Shown here: in pieces, positions 44,401-48,278 of the stretch
Layout: the number at the start of each line of letters is the position of its first letter
How positions within the stretch are numbered: position 1 is the first letter of the stretch
From: Rhodococcus sp. PAMC28707
GTDB lineage: Bacteria; Actinomycetota; Actinomycetes; Mycobacteriales; Mycobacteriaceae
Assembly (NCBI RefSeq): GCF_004795915.1
Contig: NZ_CP039253.1
Location: 930,001 to 994,000 of the forward strand
Direction of reading: 5' to 3'
Length of the DNA: 64,000 nucleotides
The notes under the pieces: generated by a model
Database searches by the model: none
What the model was told of the DNA's origin: nothing
Seen by the model: only the letters and a program-made list of their open reading frames with translations
Program-made: the position numbers and the translations under genes

Positions 44401-47283
44401 TTTTCGATCGAGCTTGCCGCTCGTGTTCAACGGTAGAGCGTCGAGAACGACGATCGCGGAAGGCACCATGTACGACGGAAGCGATCGGGACGCGAACTCG
44501 GTGCCCTCGGCCGCGTCGAGCGCAGCGCCTGGACCGGGTACCACGTAGGCGACGAGTTGCTCGCCGGTCGCAGTGGGAACGACGAGGGCCACGGCCTGCG
44601 AGATGGATTGGTGGGCAAGAAGAACCGTCTCGATTTCACCGAGTTCGATGCGCTGCCCACGAAATTTGACCTGGAAGTCGGTACGCCCGATGTAGTCGAT
44701 GGTGCCGTCCGCGCGCCAACGCACGAGATCGCCGGTGCGGTACATCCGCTCCCCCGCGCCCCCGAAAGGGTTGGCGACGAAACGGTCCGAGCTCAAATCT
44801 GGTCGGCCCACGTATCCGCGAGCCAACTGCACGCCCGCCAGATAGAGTTCGCCGCTTTCTCCGATCGGGCTGGGCCGGAGTAGGCCGTCGAGTACCAAAG
44901 CCCTGGTGTTCCATTCGGGAACTCCGATGGGAACAGTTCTTTCGTCTTGTACACCACTTTCGTAGTAAGTTACCGAGACCGCAGCCTCGGTGGGGCCGTA
45001 CAAGTTGTGTAGACCGGCATCGGTCAGCTCACGAAATGCTGCTGCTGTTTCCACCGGCAACGCTTCACCGATGACGAACACATGCCGCAACGACCCGCAT
45101 GTTCCGATCGGTGCGTTCGCGACGAACACCGTGAGCATCGACGGCACGAAGTCGGTGACGGTCACACTGTGTTCGGCGATCTTGTCCGCGACGTAGACCG
45201 AATCCCGATGTCCGTCGGGAGTGGCCAGTACCATGCTGGCACCGACCTGGAGGGGAAGGAAAAAGCCCCACAGTGAGACGTCGAACGTCGTCGCCGTCTT
45301 TTGCAGGTAGACGTCGGTGGCGCCGAGTTCGTACTCCGATCGCATCCATTGGAGTTGGTTGTCGATCGCCGCGTGGGTGACCGCGACGCCCTTGGGTCGG
45401 CCGGTGGAACCCGAGGTGTAGATGACGTACGCGGTGTTGTCGAGTCGCAGCGGGGAGAGAAGATCACGCTCTTGAACACGTGCCGAATTCAGCGCTGCGT
45501 AGTCGAGTAGGTCGACCTCGACCGTGTCGGTGCCGACCGGCAGTTCCACGCCGTCGCGCGAGACGACGAGAACGCAGAGTGGTTGCGCAGAGTCGAGAAT
45601 GTATGCGGTGCGATCGGCGGGATGATCCGGATCGAGCGGTACCCATGCGCCTCCGGCTTCGACGATCGCATACATCGCAACGATCAGGTCGAGTGATCGA
45701 CGAATGGACAATCCGACGAGTGTCTCCGGCCCTACACCCTTGGCGATCAGCATCCTGGCAAGACCGCTCACGCGCGAACCGAGTTCGCCGTAGTTGAGCG
45801 ACAAGCCTTCGTAGACGAGCGCCGTGCTCTCTGGATCGAGGTCGACGCGGGCATGGAAGTCCGACAGAAGTGTCCGTTGGCCGAGCTCGTGTTCTGTCTC
45901 GTTCCAGATCTGCAGTACAGAGGATCTTTCGTCTGCAGTGGCCAGCTCCAGGTCCCATACGCGGGCGCTCGGCCCTGCCGCGATGAACCGGTCGAGGAAG
46001 TCGGTGAAGCGTGCGTGATTGCGTGCCGATTCTTCGGAGTCGTACAGGTTCGGGTTCGACTCGAAATCGACGTGAGTCGTGCTGCCTGCAACGCTCTGAT
46101 AGAGGTTGAGCCCGAAATCCTCGATAAGACCGGTGGACAGGATGTTGATTCCGCCGACCATCGAACCGAAACGCAACTCGCTGAAGAAAAGCATGATGTT
46201 GACCCACGGTCCGAAGAACGACGCCTGTCCGCCGGCACCGCCGGCGTCACGGCGGATGTCTTCGTGGCGGTAGCGCTGATGCCGAAGCGCACCGGTCACT
46301 TCGGTACCGATGCGTGCCAGAAGCTCTTCGACCGTGGTGTCTCTCGACACGTCGAGACGCAGCGGGACGACATTGGAGACCATCCCACCGGAGCGGCGAA
46401 GTACTGCCGTGGTGCGAGCGGTGACAGGGAGGCTCAGGACGACGTCCTCGCGTCCGGTCATCTGTGCCAGGTAGGCCGCGAACGCGCTGATCACGACACT
46501 TGCCAGCGTTGCACCCGTCGCAGTTGTCATCTCTTCGATCCGCGCGCCTTGGAGCGGCGACAACGCCGTGGTGTCGATCTGACTGACGGGTGCGGGAGCC
46601 GCACTGCGCCCAGCCAGGCTAGTCACAGAGTCGATCCCCGCCACTCGATCCGCCCAGTACTCGCGGTCGGTCTCGAAGCGAGTCGAGTCTCGATATGCAA
46701 CGTCGAGGTCGTAGACCTTGGTCAGGTCCGAGGACAGATTCTTCTTCGGCTCGGTGCCGTTCACGGCGGCGGTGTAGAGCTCCGCAACGCGATTCATGAA
46801 CGTGACCGCACCGAATCCGTCGAGCACCACGTGATGGACGCGCTCGTACCAGAAAAAGAGGTCGTCTTCGAGGTGCAGCACCGTCGCGGCGATCAACCGG
46901 TCGGTGAGCATGTCTATCGGAGCGCTGTAGTCGGCTCGCATCCACGCGTGCGCTACTGCGCGCGGGTCGTCCTCACCGCGTAAGTCGAGGTATCCGAGTT
47001 CGTCGTCGAGGGTGGGATCTACGTATTGGCGCGGTTCAGCATCGACTTCGACGATCCGAACGAACCCGGACTGCATCTCGAGCGCGGCTTCGGAGGACAC
47101 TCGCTGCAGAAGGTCGATATCGAGAGCACCACGTAGTTCGACGTACTGAGCGATGTTTGCGGGAACGGACGGATCGACGTGTTGCGCGAACCACATTCCG
47201 AGCTGAGCAGGAGAGAGCGGAAACGACGACTCGCGGCCCCCCTGCGCATCCTGATCTGATCCTGCCGAACCTAGCGGGTCCAA
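26431..47283 (-). CDS. Giant non-ribosomal peptide synthetase NRPS-A (6950 aa, starter C plus six A domains)
   Basis: First synthetase of the line. Order with approximate residue positions: starter C 20-440 (HHVVLDG); A1 (TSGSTG 624), T 1008; C 1198, A2 1689, T 2063; C 2251, A3 2741, T 3118; C 3309, A4 3806, T 4190; C 4378, A5 4869, T 5268; C 5454, A6 5950, T 6333; C 6524; A-like fragment 6850-6950. All carriers read GGNSL and all C domains keep HHxxxDG; there is no E domain. The start is TTG 47281-47283 with AGAGAGG six bases upstream; the next in-frame Met lies inside the C-domain core, so TTG is preferred. Signature pockets predict Ser at 3, Ser-like at 4, Thr at 5. The protein ends after a C domain, so its last C works with the A-T at the start of NRPS-B. 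Confidence 0.97.
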   Translation of the reverse strand: MDPLGSAGSDQDAQGGRESSFPLSPAQLGMWFAQHVDPSVPANIAQYVELRGALDIDLLQRVSSEAALEMQSGFVRIVEVDAEPRQYVDPTLDDELGYLDLRGEDDPRAVAHAWMRADYSAPIDMLTDRLIAATVLHLEDDLFFWYERVHHVVLDGFGAVTFMNRVAELYTAAVNGTEPKKNLSSDLTKVYDLDVAYRDSTRFETDREYWADRVAGIDSVTSLAGRSAAPAPVSQIDTTALSPLQGARIEEMTTATGATLASVVISAFAAYLAQMTGREDVVLSLPVTARTTAVLRRSGGMVSNVVPLRLDVSRDTTVEELLARIGTEVTGALRHQRYRHEDIRRDAGGAGGQASFFGPWVNIMLFFSELRFGSMVGGINILSTGLIEDFGLNLYQSVAGSTTHVDFESNPNLYDSEESARNHARFTDFLDRFIAAGPSARVWDLELATADERSSVLQIWNETEHELGQRTLLSDFHARVDLDPESTALVYEGLSLNYGELGSRVSGLARMLIAKGVGPETLVGLSIRRSLDLIVAMYAIVEAGGAWVPLDPDHPADRTAYILDSAQPLCVLVVSRDGVELPVGTDTVEVDLLDYAALNSARVQERDLLSPLRLDNTAYVIYTSGSTGRPKGVAVTHAAIDNQLQWMRSEYELGATDVYLQKTATTFDVSLWGFFLPLQVGASMVLATPDGHRDSVYVADKIAEHSVTVTDFVPSMLTVFVANAPIGTCGSLRHVFVIGEALPVETAAAFRELTDAGLHNLYGPTEAAVSVTYYESGVQDERTVPIGVPEWNTRALVLDGLLRPSPIGESGELYLAGVQLARGYVGRPDLSSDRFVANPFGGAGERMYRTGDLVRWRADGTIDYIGRTDFQVKFRGQRIELGEIETVLLAHQSISQAVALVVPTATGEQLVAYVVPGPGAALDAAEGTEFASRSLPSYMVPSAIVVLDALPLNTSGKLDRKALPEPVFSSAKKYRAPQTRVEYVVAGVFEDVLGASHVGLDEDFFELGGNSLIATQLVTRVGTALGIRLGVRELFEAPTVGALASRAETAIEQGSAGPPLTAGPRPDVLPLSLAQQRMWFLNRFDPDTAAYNLPFMVRLTGDVNEVALSQAFADVVARHETLRTVYPQVDDAPQQLILRTEDVLSDLSAATVDENSLATELVEFARGGFDVADAAPIRIALFKISDTEYVLAMVLHHIAADGSSFGPLARDMMAAYEARSNGRAPAWAPLPIQYADYALWQRRLLGLESDSASLSAQQIEFWIQELDELPDQLDLPSDRPRPSVATNGGAKRRFTIDARIHHGLTTVARAHQASLFMVVQAAYAVLLSRLSGTTDISIGAPIAGRAHEQLDDIIGMFVNTLVLRARVEPHDSFDELLDQVRNTNLSAFAHADIPFERLVEVLNPARSTARHPLFQVALSLEKARVSELSFAGLQVTAQELDVPIAKFDLQLWLTEHQDDSGEPGRIEATFEYATDLFDASTIEGFADRFLRILEAIVADASVPLGAIDILAPDESETLTTIHGGRVESRRLLPEFLAAGVAVNPDGIAVHTSVETVTYRELDELTDRYARYLIDRGVGPESVVALAFPRSLEMVISMWAVAKTGAAWVPVDPEYPTDRVQHMLSDSGALVGITSSTRVDELPGTCEWWAIDNAEFEEAVAGYPAVGVSDEDRTAPLRLDHPAYIIYTSGSTGLPKGVSVTHRGLSGLIDQSVDLYRVTPASRFLHVISPSFDPSVLEWALTASAGATLVVAPPSIIGGPELHRLLADVAVTHAIITPAVLGSVDPVGLDDLELLSVGGEASAADLIARWAPGRRFFNAYGPTETTIVSTRGELFVGEPITVGRPVPGVGALILDSRLQPVPAGVAGELYLSGDAVARGYYKRAGLTSDRFVADPYNNTGTRMYRTGDIVRWTKDFAIEYVGRSDFQVKVRGFRIELGEIDAALETFPAVTFAATLGREMQSGQTALVSYVHGSVGIDKDELSKHVGRLLPNYMVPSVIVVLDEVPLTPIGKLDRRALPEPELGISFRQFRAPTTPIEETVATVFSDVLGVPVVGLDDDFFELGGNSLLATQVVSRLGVALDASVPVRMVFEASSVALLAVRVEQAAGEGGRIPLVASTRPDHVPLSLAQQRMWFLNRFDTDSTAYNIPFALRLTGELDVAALQVAIMDVIDRHESLRTVYPDTADGPRQCILDAAQTVPNLMPIQTSAADIQRQVFALASTTFDVTVNVPIQARLFEIGPREHVVAMVVHHISADGWSMGPLARDIMIAYAARTAWEHPAWLPLAVQYADYSLWQRSVLGSEKDSTSLISSQVHYWADMLAGLPDQLDLPTDHPRPSRQSYKGSSVRFEIPAHMHRELSLLALAHNASLFMVVHGALAVLLSRLSGTSDIAIGTPVAGRGDAALDDLVGMFVNTLVLRTDVDASTSFSEQIGRAREVALGAFGHADLPFERLVEVLNPARSQARHPLFQVMLSFENLTRTHVELPGLSVDSVALDAEVAKFDLQLNVVESIGDDGRGQGMSAEFTYAIDLFDAETVRSFASRFVRVLEAVVADSSVAVGDIDLLDIGERKRVVSTWNRTRHEVDPGLTLVDLFDRQVEATPEASALVYEDETLTYSEFDSRVNRLARHLISIGVGPDMLVGLAIGRSVELLVGMYAIVKAGAGYVPIDPTQPTERNEYIIATASPVCVLSTTRDHLDLEVIDVIDIDDLNVDGYSNAPVSDDDRVCPLRESNTAYAIFTSGSTGRPKGVAVAHSAIVNRLLWMQNEYPIDAADVVLQKTPSTFDVSVWEFFWALQNGASVVVAAPDGHRDAAYLLELVQRERVSVAHFVPSMLAVFVPEVEVRRAAGGSLRLVFASGEALAPTTAQSLRRALPRVALHNLYGPTEAAVDVTYHPVSDVDTVVMPIGMPVWNTSVFVLDARLSPVPVGVAGELYLAGAQLARGYVGRPDLTADRFVADPFAQFGSRMYRTGDVVRWNRGGELEYIGRSDSQVKLRGLRIELGEIETVLLENTSIQQAAVSVRGEQLVAYVVTAPDTDLRPVREMLASRLAEYMVPSVFVPLTEFPLGATGKLDRRALPDPVHVQREYREPVSPTEQAVASVFAEVLDATEVGLDDDFFELGGNSLIATRVVTRLGAALDAEIGVRTLFENPSVAALARALAERAGAGRRKPLVPQVRPELVPLSLAQQRMWFLNRFDTASGVNNIPVAVRLSGLLDRQALNVAVADVLDRHESLRTIFPEVDGSGHQLVLPTSQVIPDLAPIEISGDDVFAALEEVATTGFDVTIELPLRARLFEISPTEHLLVLVVHHISTDGFSMGPLTRDIMTAYIARSEGVQPNWLPLPVQYADYSLWQRDMLGHESDPESLLARQQNYWQSALTGIPAQLDLPVDHPRPAVASNQGAGVSFLVGQGTVDVLTDLAHHHASSLFMVMHSAFAVLLARLSGSEDIVVGTPVAGRGESALDDLIGMFVNTLVLRTPVDRRARFDEVLAATRATDLQAFANADVPFERLVEVLNPARSQARHPLFQVMLSFQNMELTDLELPGLSVSMVDFETKGSKFDLQLTISQKTDEHGTDAGLSCLFTYATDLFDEATVEAMAARFQRILRAIEVDPAIVVGDIDFQEPEEYSRLVRTVNDTEHAVDDTQTLASLFDAQVGRTPNAPALVLASETDAPSPVLTYAEFDARANSLARYLVGRGVGPESTVALVARRSFELLIGMYAIIKSGAAYVPLDPDQPASRNEHILASARPVLVLATEDTANSITADAPVCVFDKLDLSDVSTSAITDADRTRPLRPDNPAYLIFTSGSTGLPKGVSISHRAIVNQMLWRQEIYRLTAADVLIQKTPATFDVSVWEFFWGLENGASLVIAPHDAHRDPGRITRIIEREQVTLAHFVPSVLSVYVTDVDTDACRSLRLLFVGGEAFTPSAVARVRRVFPGAELHDLYGPAETAVDVTFHAVTDVDIETVPIGVPLWNTRAYVLDQRLHSVPVGVLGELYIGGVQLARGYASRADLTAERFVADPFGENGARLYRTGDVVRWNSDGELEYVGRSDFQVKLRGQRVELGEIESSVRAGAENVDDAVVVVHSDARAGDRLIAYVVPRPGHVVDTEALRAAVKMSLPSYMVPSAFVTLDAFPLNASGKLDRHALPVPSAEVAQFRAPVTPIEEIVAQVFTNVLGTARVGLDDDFFELGGNSLVAMQLVSRLGTALDSSVGVRELFENSTVGALAASVERKAGTGGRKALGPQNRPALIPLSLAQQRMWFLNRFDPESAVNNIPAAIRLTGALDVAALAAAVGDLTSRHESLRTVYPDHDGSGYQKILSVDEVTLDLTPVDISADDLPTRMYELAATGFDVTLHVPFRTQLFRIGAHEHVLMFVAHHIAADGFSMSPLARDVMTAYVARSEGHEPGWPVLEVHYADFAIWQREVLGSESDPGSLLAQQETFWRDALAGLPDEVTLPTDRPRGETASGHGAVVSFDVTADVHRRLAALARDNNASLFMVVHSAVAVMLARMSATDDIAIGTPIAGRGEAALDDVIGMFVNTLVLRTDVDAASTFRELLATAREVDLAAFAHSDIPFERLVEVLNPERSQARHPLVQVLLAFQNIRRTGFDLPGLTVAPVDVDAATARADLQLTVTESAAVDGTPDGLRVFWTYATDLYDRATVEEFGARLLRVLDAVVEDEHIVIGEIDLLGAEERVLVTSIWAGVDGIDPAVPTLAEMFDQQVQRTPQSCAVVFGEERLSYRELDDRSNRLARHLMSTGVGPESLVAVALPRSVDLVVTLLAVIKAGGGYVPVDPTNPADRIAYVLADAAPTALVTWSGREFSVPAGLGCVEIDAVDLSAFGSAAVDDVERARPLRTTDVAYVIYTSGSTGRPKGVVVPHVAVARLMANTDGLFEFDSSDVWTLFHSSAFDFSVWELWGPLLHGGTLVVVDYFTSRSPEAFRELLIRENVTVLNQTPSAFYQLAEVDRVGAAGEGSLQLRYVIFGGEALELRRLSDWFDRHGENGPELVNMYGITETTVHVSHRRIDRELVSSATGSVVGAAIPGLRVYVLDSRLAPVPVGVAGEMYVAGGTLARGYLGRTNLTATRFLANPFSGTAAHAAGSLMYRTGDVARWTIDGDLEFVGRADDQVKIRGFRIELGEIESALSSQDSVGQVAVVVRTDRHDAHQLVAYLVPVVGSSIDVRKLRTEVAAVLPEYMIPSAFVVVSEIPLTANGKLDRRALPEPVFEVREFRAPTTPIEEIVAEVFADLLGVDRVGVDDDFFELGGNSLIATRVVSRIGAAVDSVVPVRALFESRTVERLALEVERSGKSGRVALVARMRPNEIPLSLSQRRMWFLNRFDPTSTAYLVPFALRLSGDLDVAALGAAVADLISRHESLRTVYPESENGPVQKILHPSRSIPDLPVSDVAPDAVSEHIASLASTQFDVTAEVPMRIELYRTGATEHVLAMVAHHISVDGVSVGPLARDLMTAYAARATGTEPGWTPLPVQYADFSLWQSDVLGSEEDANSTAAQQISYWTDALADLPDELTLPADRARPATQSFAGGSVEFEIDAELHERLRDLARKQGGTLFMAVHAAFAGLLSRLSGTGDIAVGTPIAGRGDRALDDLIGMFVNTLVLRTHVDGALPFNELIDRARDADLGAFANADVPFERLVEVLNPVRSTARHPLFQVGFSFQNQGVTEVVLPGLDIAALNIESGVAQFDLHLIVVDRYSESGVPAGMSAEFTYAKDLFDHATVSTIATRFVRLLESVVDRPDARIGDIDLLGIAERELVLESWNSTDHPVDGEATLVSLFDEQVAIRPDSLAVVEGDQRWTFLEFDSRVNRLARYLIARGVGPETLTALAIRRSADLVVAMFAVAKTGGAYVPLDPDQPLERIEYILDTAGPILLLSKSGDGSALSDHSVLDFPMSDIAGLDLSVHSDAPITDAERVAPLRAGNSAYVIFTSGSTGRPKGVAVSHAAIANQLMWKRTEFDLGSQDSILLKTSATFDLSVWEFWSAPTSGATLVIAGPDEHRDPARVNDIIRKESITTLHVVPSMLTALMVDGAGVLPPSLKRVLAIGEALPGDTARRFVEHNDGALFNLYGPTEAAVSVTSHRVRPDESARVPIGRPEWNTQAYVLDIRLNPVPAGTIGELYLAGEQLARGYLGRPDLTAERFVANPFDPSGRRLYRSGDLAVWDSHGELVFAGRSDFQVKIRGFRIELGEIEAAMRALDTLADSAVILHSDALTGDRLVGYLVPSESRTIDIDEVRTALGTSLPSYMVPSHFVVLTSLPLNANGKLDRAALPAPVFESTEFRAPTDPVEQIVARVYSELLGVARVGLDDDFFALGGNSLVATQLVARLGAALNASISVRSVFEAPTVGALAARVESHVGQGARVPLIARPRPESVSLSLAQQRMWTLNQVDRTSDAYNIPVAIRLTGALDVAALRAAVGDLFRRHEILRTRYPDTDHGPVQSVVPMSEVLPGLEVREISAAEVPVVVGDVVTAGFDVAAQVPVRAELFSISETNGTEFVLVFVAHHISADGFSMRPLIRDVMTAYVARTAGDAPMWTELPVQYADYALWQREVLGSEDDPDSVLSKQIGYWAEALVGAPEQIALPTDFPRPARASLRGGRSEFTVPSDVAARVQKTAREHNATVFMVVHGALAVLLSKLSGDQDITVGTPVAGRGDAALDDLVGMFVNTLVLRTKVSPSTTFADLLTEVRETDLSAFGNADVPFERVVEVAGHKRSAAYSPLFQVMLTFQNLATGTFALPGLEVSALESGLEQAKVDLQLTAVERFDESGDLIGIDAVFNYATSLFESKTIELFAQRFTRVLDLLTSDPSSVIRAVDMRSDAERAEPAPKPKTIDDLPELVAAAAAVAASSIAVSHAGTSVTFGQLDEKLSAVAKSTGGALKTEAVLSVALTGLLPGILPALGADGFAATVASLISDAQSFIADPGGPGVSMQ
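26434..26736 (-). other. C-terminal A-like fragment of NRPS-A, candidate docking element
   Basis: The final 101 residues follow a Pro/Lys linker (EPAPKPKTIDDLPEL). They comprise an A-domain-like beginning (IAVSHAGTSVTFGQLDEKL) and then GGALKTEAVLSVALTGLLPG. No ATP-loop or carrier exists. It matches the N-terminal extension of NRPS-B over its length (TxDxLP, IAxxHxGTxVT, GGALxTEA, LLPG), unlike any intact A domain here beyond the first part. Confidence 0.8.
26737..28119 (-). other. NRPS-A terminal condensation domain
   Basis: LCL-type domain ([25 protein letters not shown]) that would condense the six-residue acyl chain with Ser-7 loaded on NRPS-B. No A-T follows on this polypeptide, so the C and A of module 7 meet in trans. 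Confidence 0.88.
28120..31314 (-). other. NRPS-A module 6: C-A-T
   Basis: C (HHISVDGVSV), A and T. Pocket D235 L236 W239 H278 L299 I301 L322 V330 S331, the same unrecognised code as modules 10 and 11. Here the DNA has normal composition, so the shared code is not explained by the recent repeats alone. Confidence 0.8.
31315..34544 (-). other. NRPS-A module 5: C-A-T, Thr code
   Basis: C ([10 protein letters not shown]), A and T. Pocket D235 F236 W239 N278 I299 G301 M322 V330 H331 (AFDFSVWELWG, LNQTPSAF, YVIFGGEAL, NMYGITETTVHV), the canonical threonine code. This is the clearest substrate assignment in the window. Confidence 0.88.
34545..37744 (-). other. NRPS-A module 4: C-A-T, Ser-like code
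   Basis: C (HHISTDGFSM), A and T. Pocket D235 V236 W239 H278 F299 G301 L322 V330 D331, the serine code with Gly instead of Ser at 301 and an altered YGPAETAVDV motif (normally [10 protein letters not shown]). Serine or a small related amino acid is likely. Confidence 0.75.
37745..40919 (-). other. NRPS-A module 3: C-A-T, Ser code
   Basis: C ([10 protein letters not shown]), A and T. Pocket D235 V236 W239 H278 F299 S301 L322 V330 D331 gives serine. Confidence 0.85.
40920..44084 (-). other. NRPS-A module 2: C-A-T
   Basis: C (HHIAADGSSF), A and T. Pocket D235 P236 L239 I278 S299 G301 A322 I330 V331, not recognised; nearly the same as module 12. Carrier LGGNSLLATQ, no epimerase. Confidence 0.8.
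44085..47283 (-). other. NRPS-A module 1: starter C-A-T
   Basis: Starter condensation, A and T domains. A pocket: D235 V236 W239 D278 F299 I301 L322 V330 S331, not recognised; closest in this window to the DLWHLILVS group (modules 6, 10, 11). Confidence 0.8.
45960..47225 (-). other. Starter condensation domain of NRPS-A
   Basis: An N-terminal condensation domain before the first A means the first amino acid is acylated. It has FPLSPAQLGMWFAQ, HHVVLDGFG and the pair LRHQRYRHEDIRRD / FFGPWVNIM, which by memory resembles the first C domain of EntF and related starters rather than the internal C domains here. The acyl donor (fatty acyl-CoA, acyl carrier or aryl carrier) cannot be told from sequence alone. 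Confidence 0.8.
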
Positions 47284-47289
47284 TCGAAG

Positions 47290-47296
47290 CCTCTCT
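47290..47296 (-). promoter_or_regulatory. Ribosome-binding site deciding the TTG start of NRPS-A
   Basis: AGAGAGG on the minus strand, six bases before TTG 47281-47283. No ATG or GTG in frame lies nearby, and the protein from this codon begins just ahead of the conserved FPLSPAQLGMW motif. Confidence 0.75.
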
Positions 47297-47314
47297 TTCC
47301 CACAATCACACGCC

Positions 47315-47348
47315 CCTGATCGACTTCTGAATGCAGAGGTCGATCAGG
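47315..47348. promoter_or_regulatory. 34-bp inverted repeat in the leader of NRPS-A
   Basis: Arms CCTGATCGACTTCTG and CAGAGGTCGATCAGG (15 bp, one mismatch) flank the loop AATG, ending 32 bases upstream of the TTG start. In plus-strand RNA the mismatch is a U-G pair; in the NRPS-A transcript it is C-A. Length and symmetry fit a TetR-type operator or a leader hairpin controlling the 47-kb assembly line; the nearest regulator is the TetR gene 316 bases away. Confidence 0.6.
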
Positions 47349-47414
47349 CACCGAATACAACAGTCTCATTCTTCGCTGCGCAGTCGAAAAGAACGCACAC
47401 CGATCAGAGTCAAG

Positions 47415-47654
47415 TTACCTTGCAGTACATCTCCGAATCCGGTTGCGATCGTTACATCTGCTTACTGATCCGCTGGGCCCCCGCCAGCGACATCGATACG
47501 GTCGGCCGAACGCTCGGCAGTATGCACGAGCCGGCGATCTGAGATCACGCCACCGTTCTTCGTTCCTGAATTCGGCACCGGTCCAATCTACAGTGCTGCC
47601 GACGACCGACTCCAACTCGGCGAGGCCTGCGCAGGCATCCGCCAGTGTTGCCAT
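47415..47654 (-). CDS. Doubtful small ORF or decayed gene start (79 aa)
   Basis: An ATG 10 bases after the TetR stop opens a 79-codon frame. The first 35 residues (MATLADACAGLAELESVVG and on to TVDWTGAEFRNEERW) look protein-like, but the rest is Arg/Cys-rich and resembles out-of-frame translation. There is no good ribosome-binding site. It may be a remnant of a gene interrupted by a frameshift, or chance. I recognise no family. Confidence 0.2.
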   Translation of the reverse strand: MATLADACAGLAELESVVGSTVDWTGAEFRNEERWRDLRSPARAYCRAFGRPYRCRWRGPSGSVSRCNDRNRIRRCTAR

Positions 47655-47663
47655 CCCGCGAGA

Positions 47664-48278
47664 CTATCGGCTACCACCGACAATTTTCCGTGCGATCGTC
47701 AGATACACCGCTGCAAGTTCTGGCGCCGAAAGTGGACCGTCGGGCCGATACCATCCTGCGATTCCGACGCACAGTGTCGTCACCGCCCGAGAGGCATCCT
47801 CGGGATACTCGGTGTCGAAATCGCCCGACTCGACGCCGTCGTGGACGATCGTGTCGAGCATGCGCTGCTGCTCGTCACGTTGACCGATGTACTCACTGCG
47901 GTTGTCGGCTTCGAGGCTGCGGATCTCGGTCGATCCGATGAACGCCTGATCCCGGCGATACATATGGAACAGGAGCAACGAAGTGACGACGGCATCGAAA
48001 CGTGCGCTGGGCGAGGTCCCAGCTTCTGTTTCTGCGACCCTCGACCGTTGGAGCAAGTCGGCCATGGCTGCCTTCATCAGCCCCACCAGAAGGGCCTGTT
48101 TCGACGGAAAATGGTGATACAGCCCTGGTACGGAGAGTCCAGCGCGTGCTGCGATCTCACGCACCGAAGCCCCGTGGTAGCCCTGCTCGACGAAAGCGGC
48201 GAGGGCCGCAGCAAGCGGCGCGGAGAGCACCGAGCCCTCGTAGATGCGCCAACTACCTCGCTCGGCATCTCCACTCAT
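47664..48278 (-). CDS. TetR/AcrR-family transcriptional regulator (204 aa)
   Basis: Typical one-domain-plus-HTH repressor. The helix-turn-helix lies at residues about 20-66 (FVEQGYHGASVREIAARAG, then SVPGLYHHFPSKQALLVGLM); the remaining 140 residues are the helical ligand-binding part. ATG 48276-48278 overlaps the amidohydrolase stop as ATGA, so it is translated as the last gene of the catabolic run. A longer in-frame extension to 48635 overlaps the amidohydrolase and was rejected. Target is unknown: its own operon (acyl-CoA ligase, acetoacetyl-CoA synthetase) is most likely, but it is also the regulator closest to the NRPS-A leader with its 34-bp inverted repeat. A ligand such as an acyl-CoA is a guess. 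Confidence 0.93.
   Translation of the reverse strand: MSGDAERGSWRIYEGSVLSAPLAAALAAFVEQGYHGASVREIAARAGLSVPGLYHHFPSKQALLVGLMKAAMADLLQRSRVAETEAGTSPSARFDAVVTSLLLFHMYRRDQAFIGSTEIRSLEADNRSEYIGQRDEQQRMLDTIVHDGVESGDFDTEYPEDASRAVTTLCVGIAGWYRPDGPLSAPELAAVYLTIARKIVGGSR

Larger units (their letters stand above)
47284..47663 (-). other. Leader/intergenic region upstream of NRPS-A
   Basis: About 380 bases between the TetR stop and NRPS-A. It holds the ribosome-binding site, the 34-bp inverted repeat and a doubtful small ORF (listed). The NRPS promoter is expected here; I could not identify a convincing -35/-10 pair. Confidence 0.6.
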
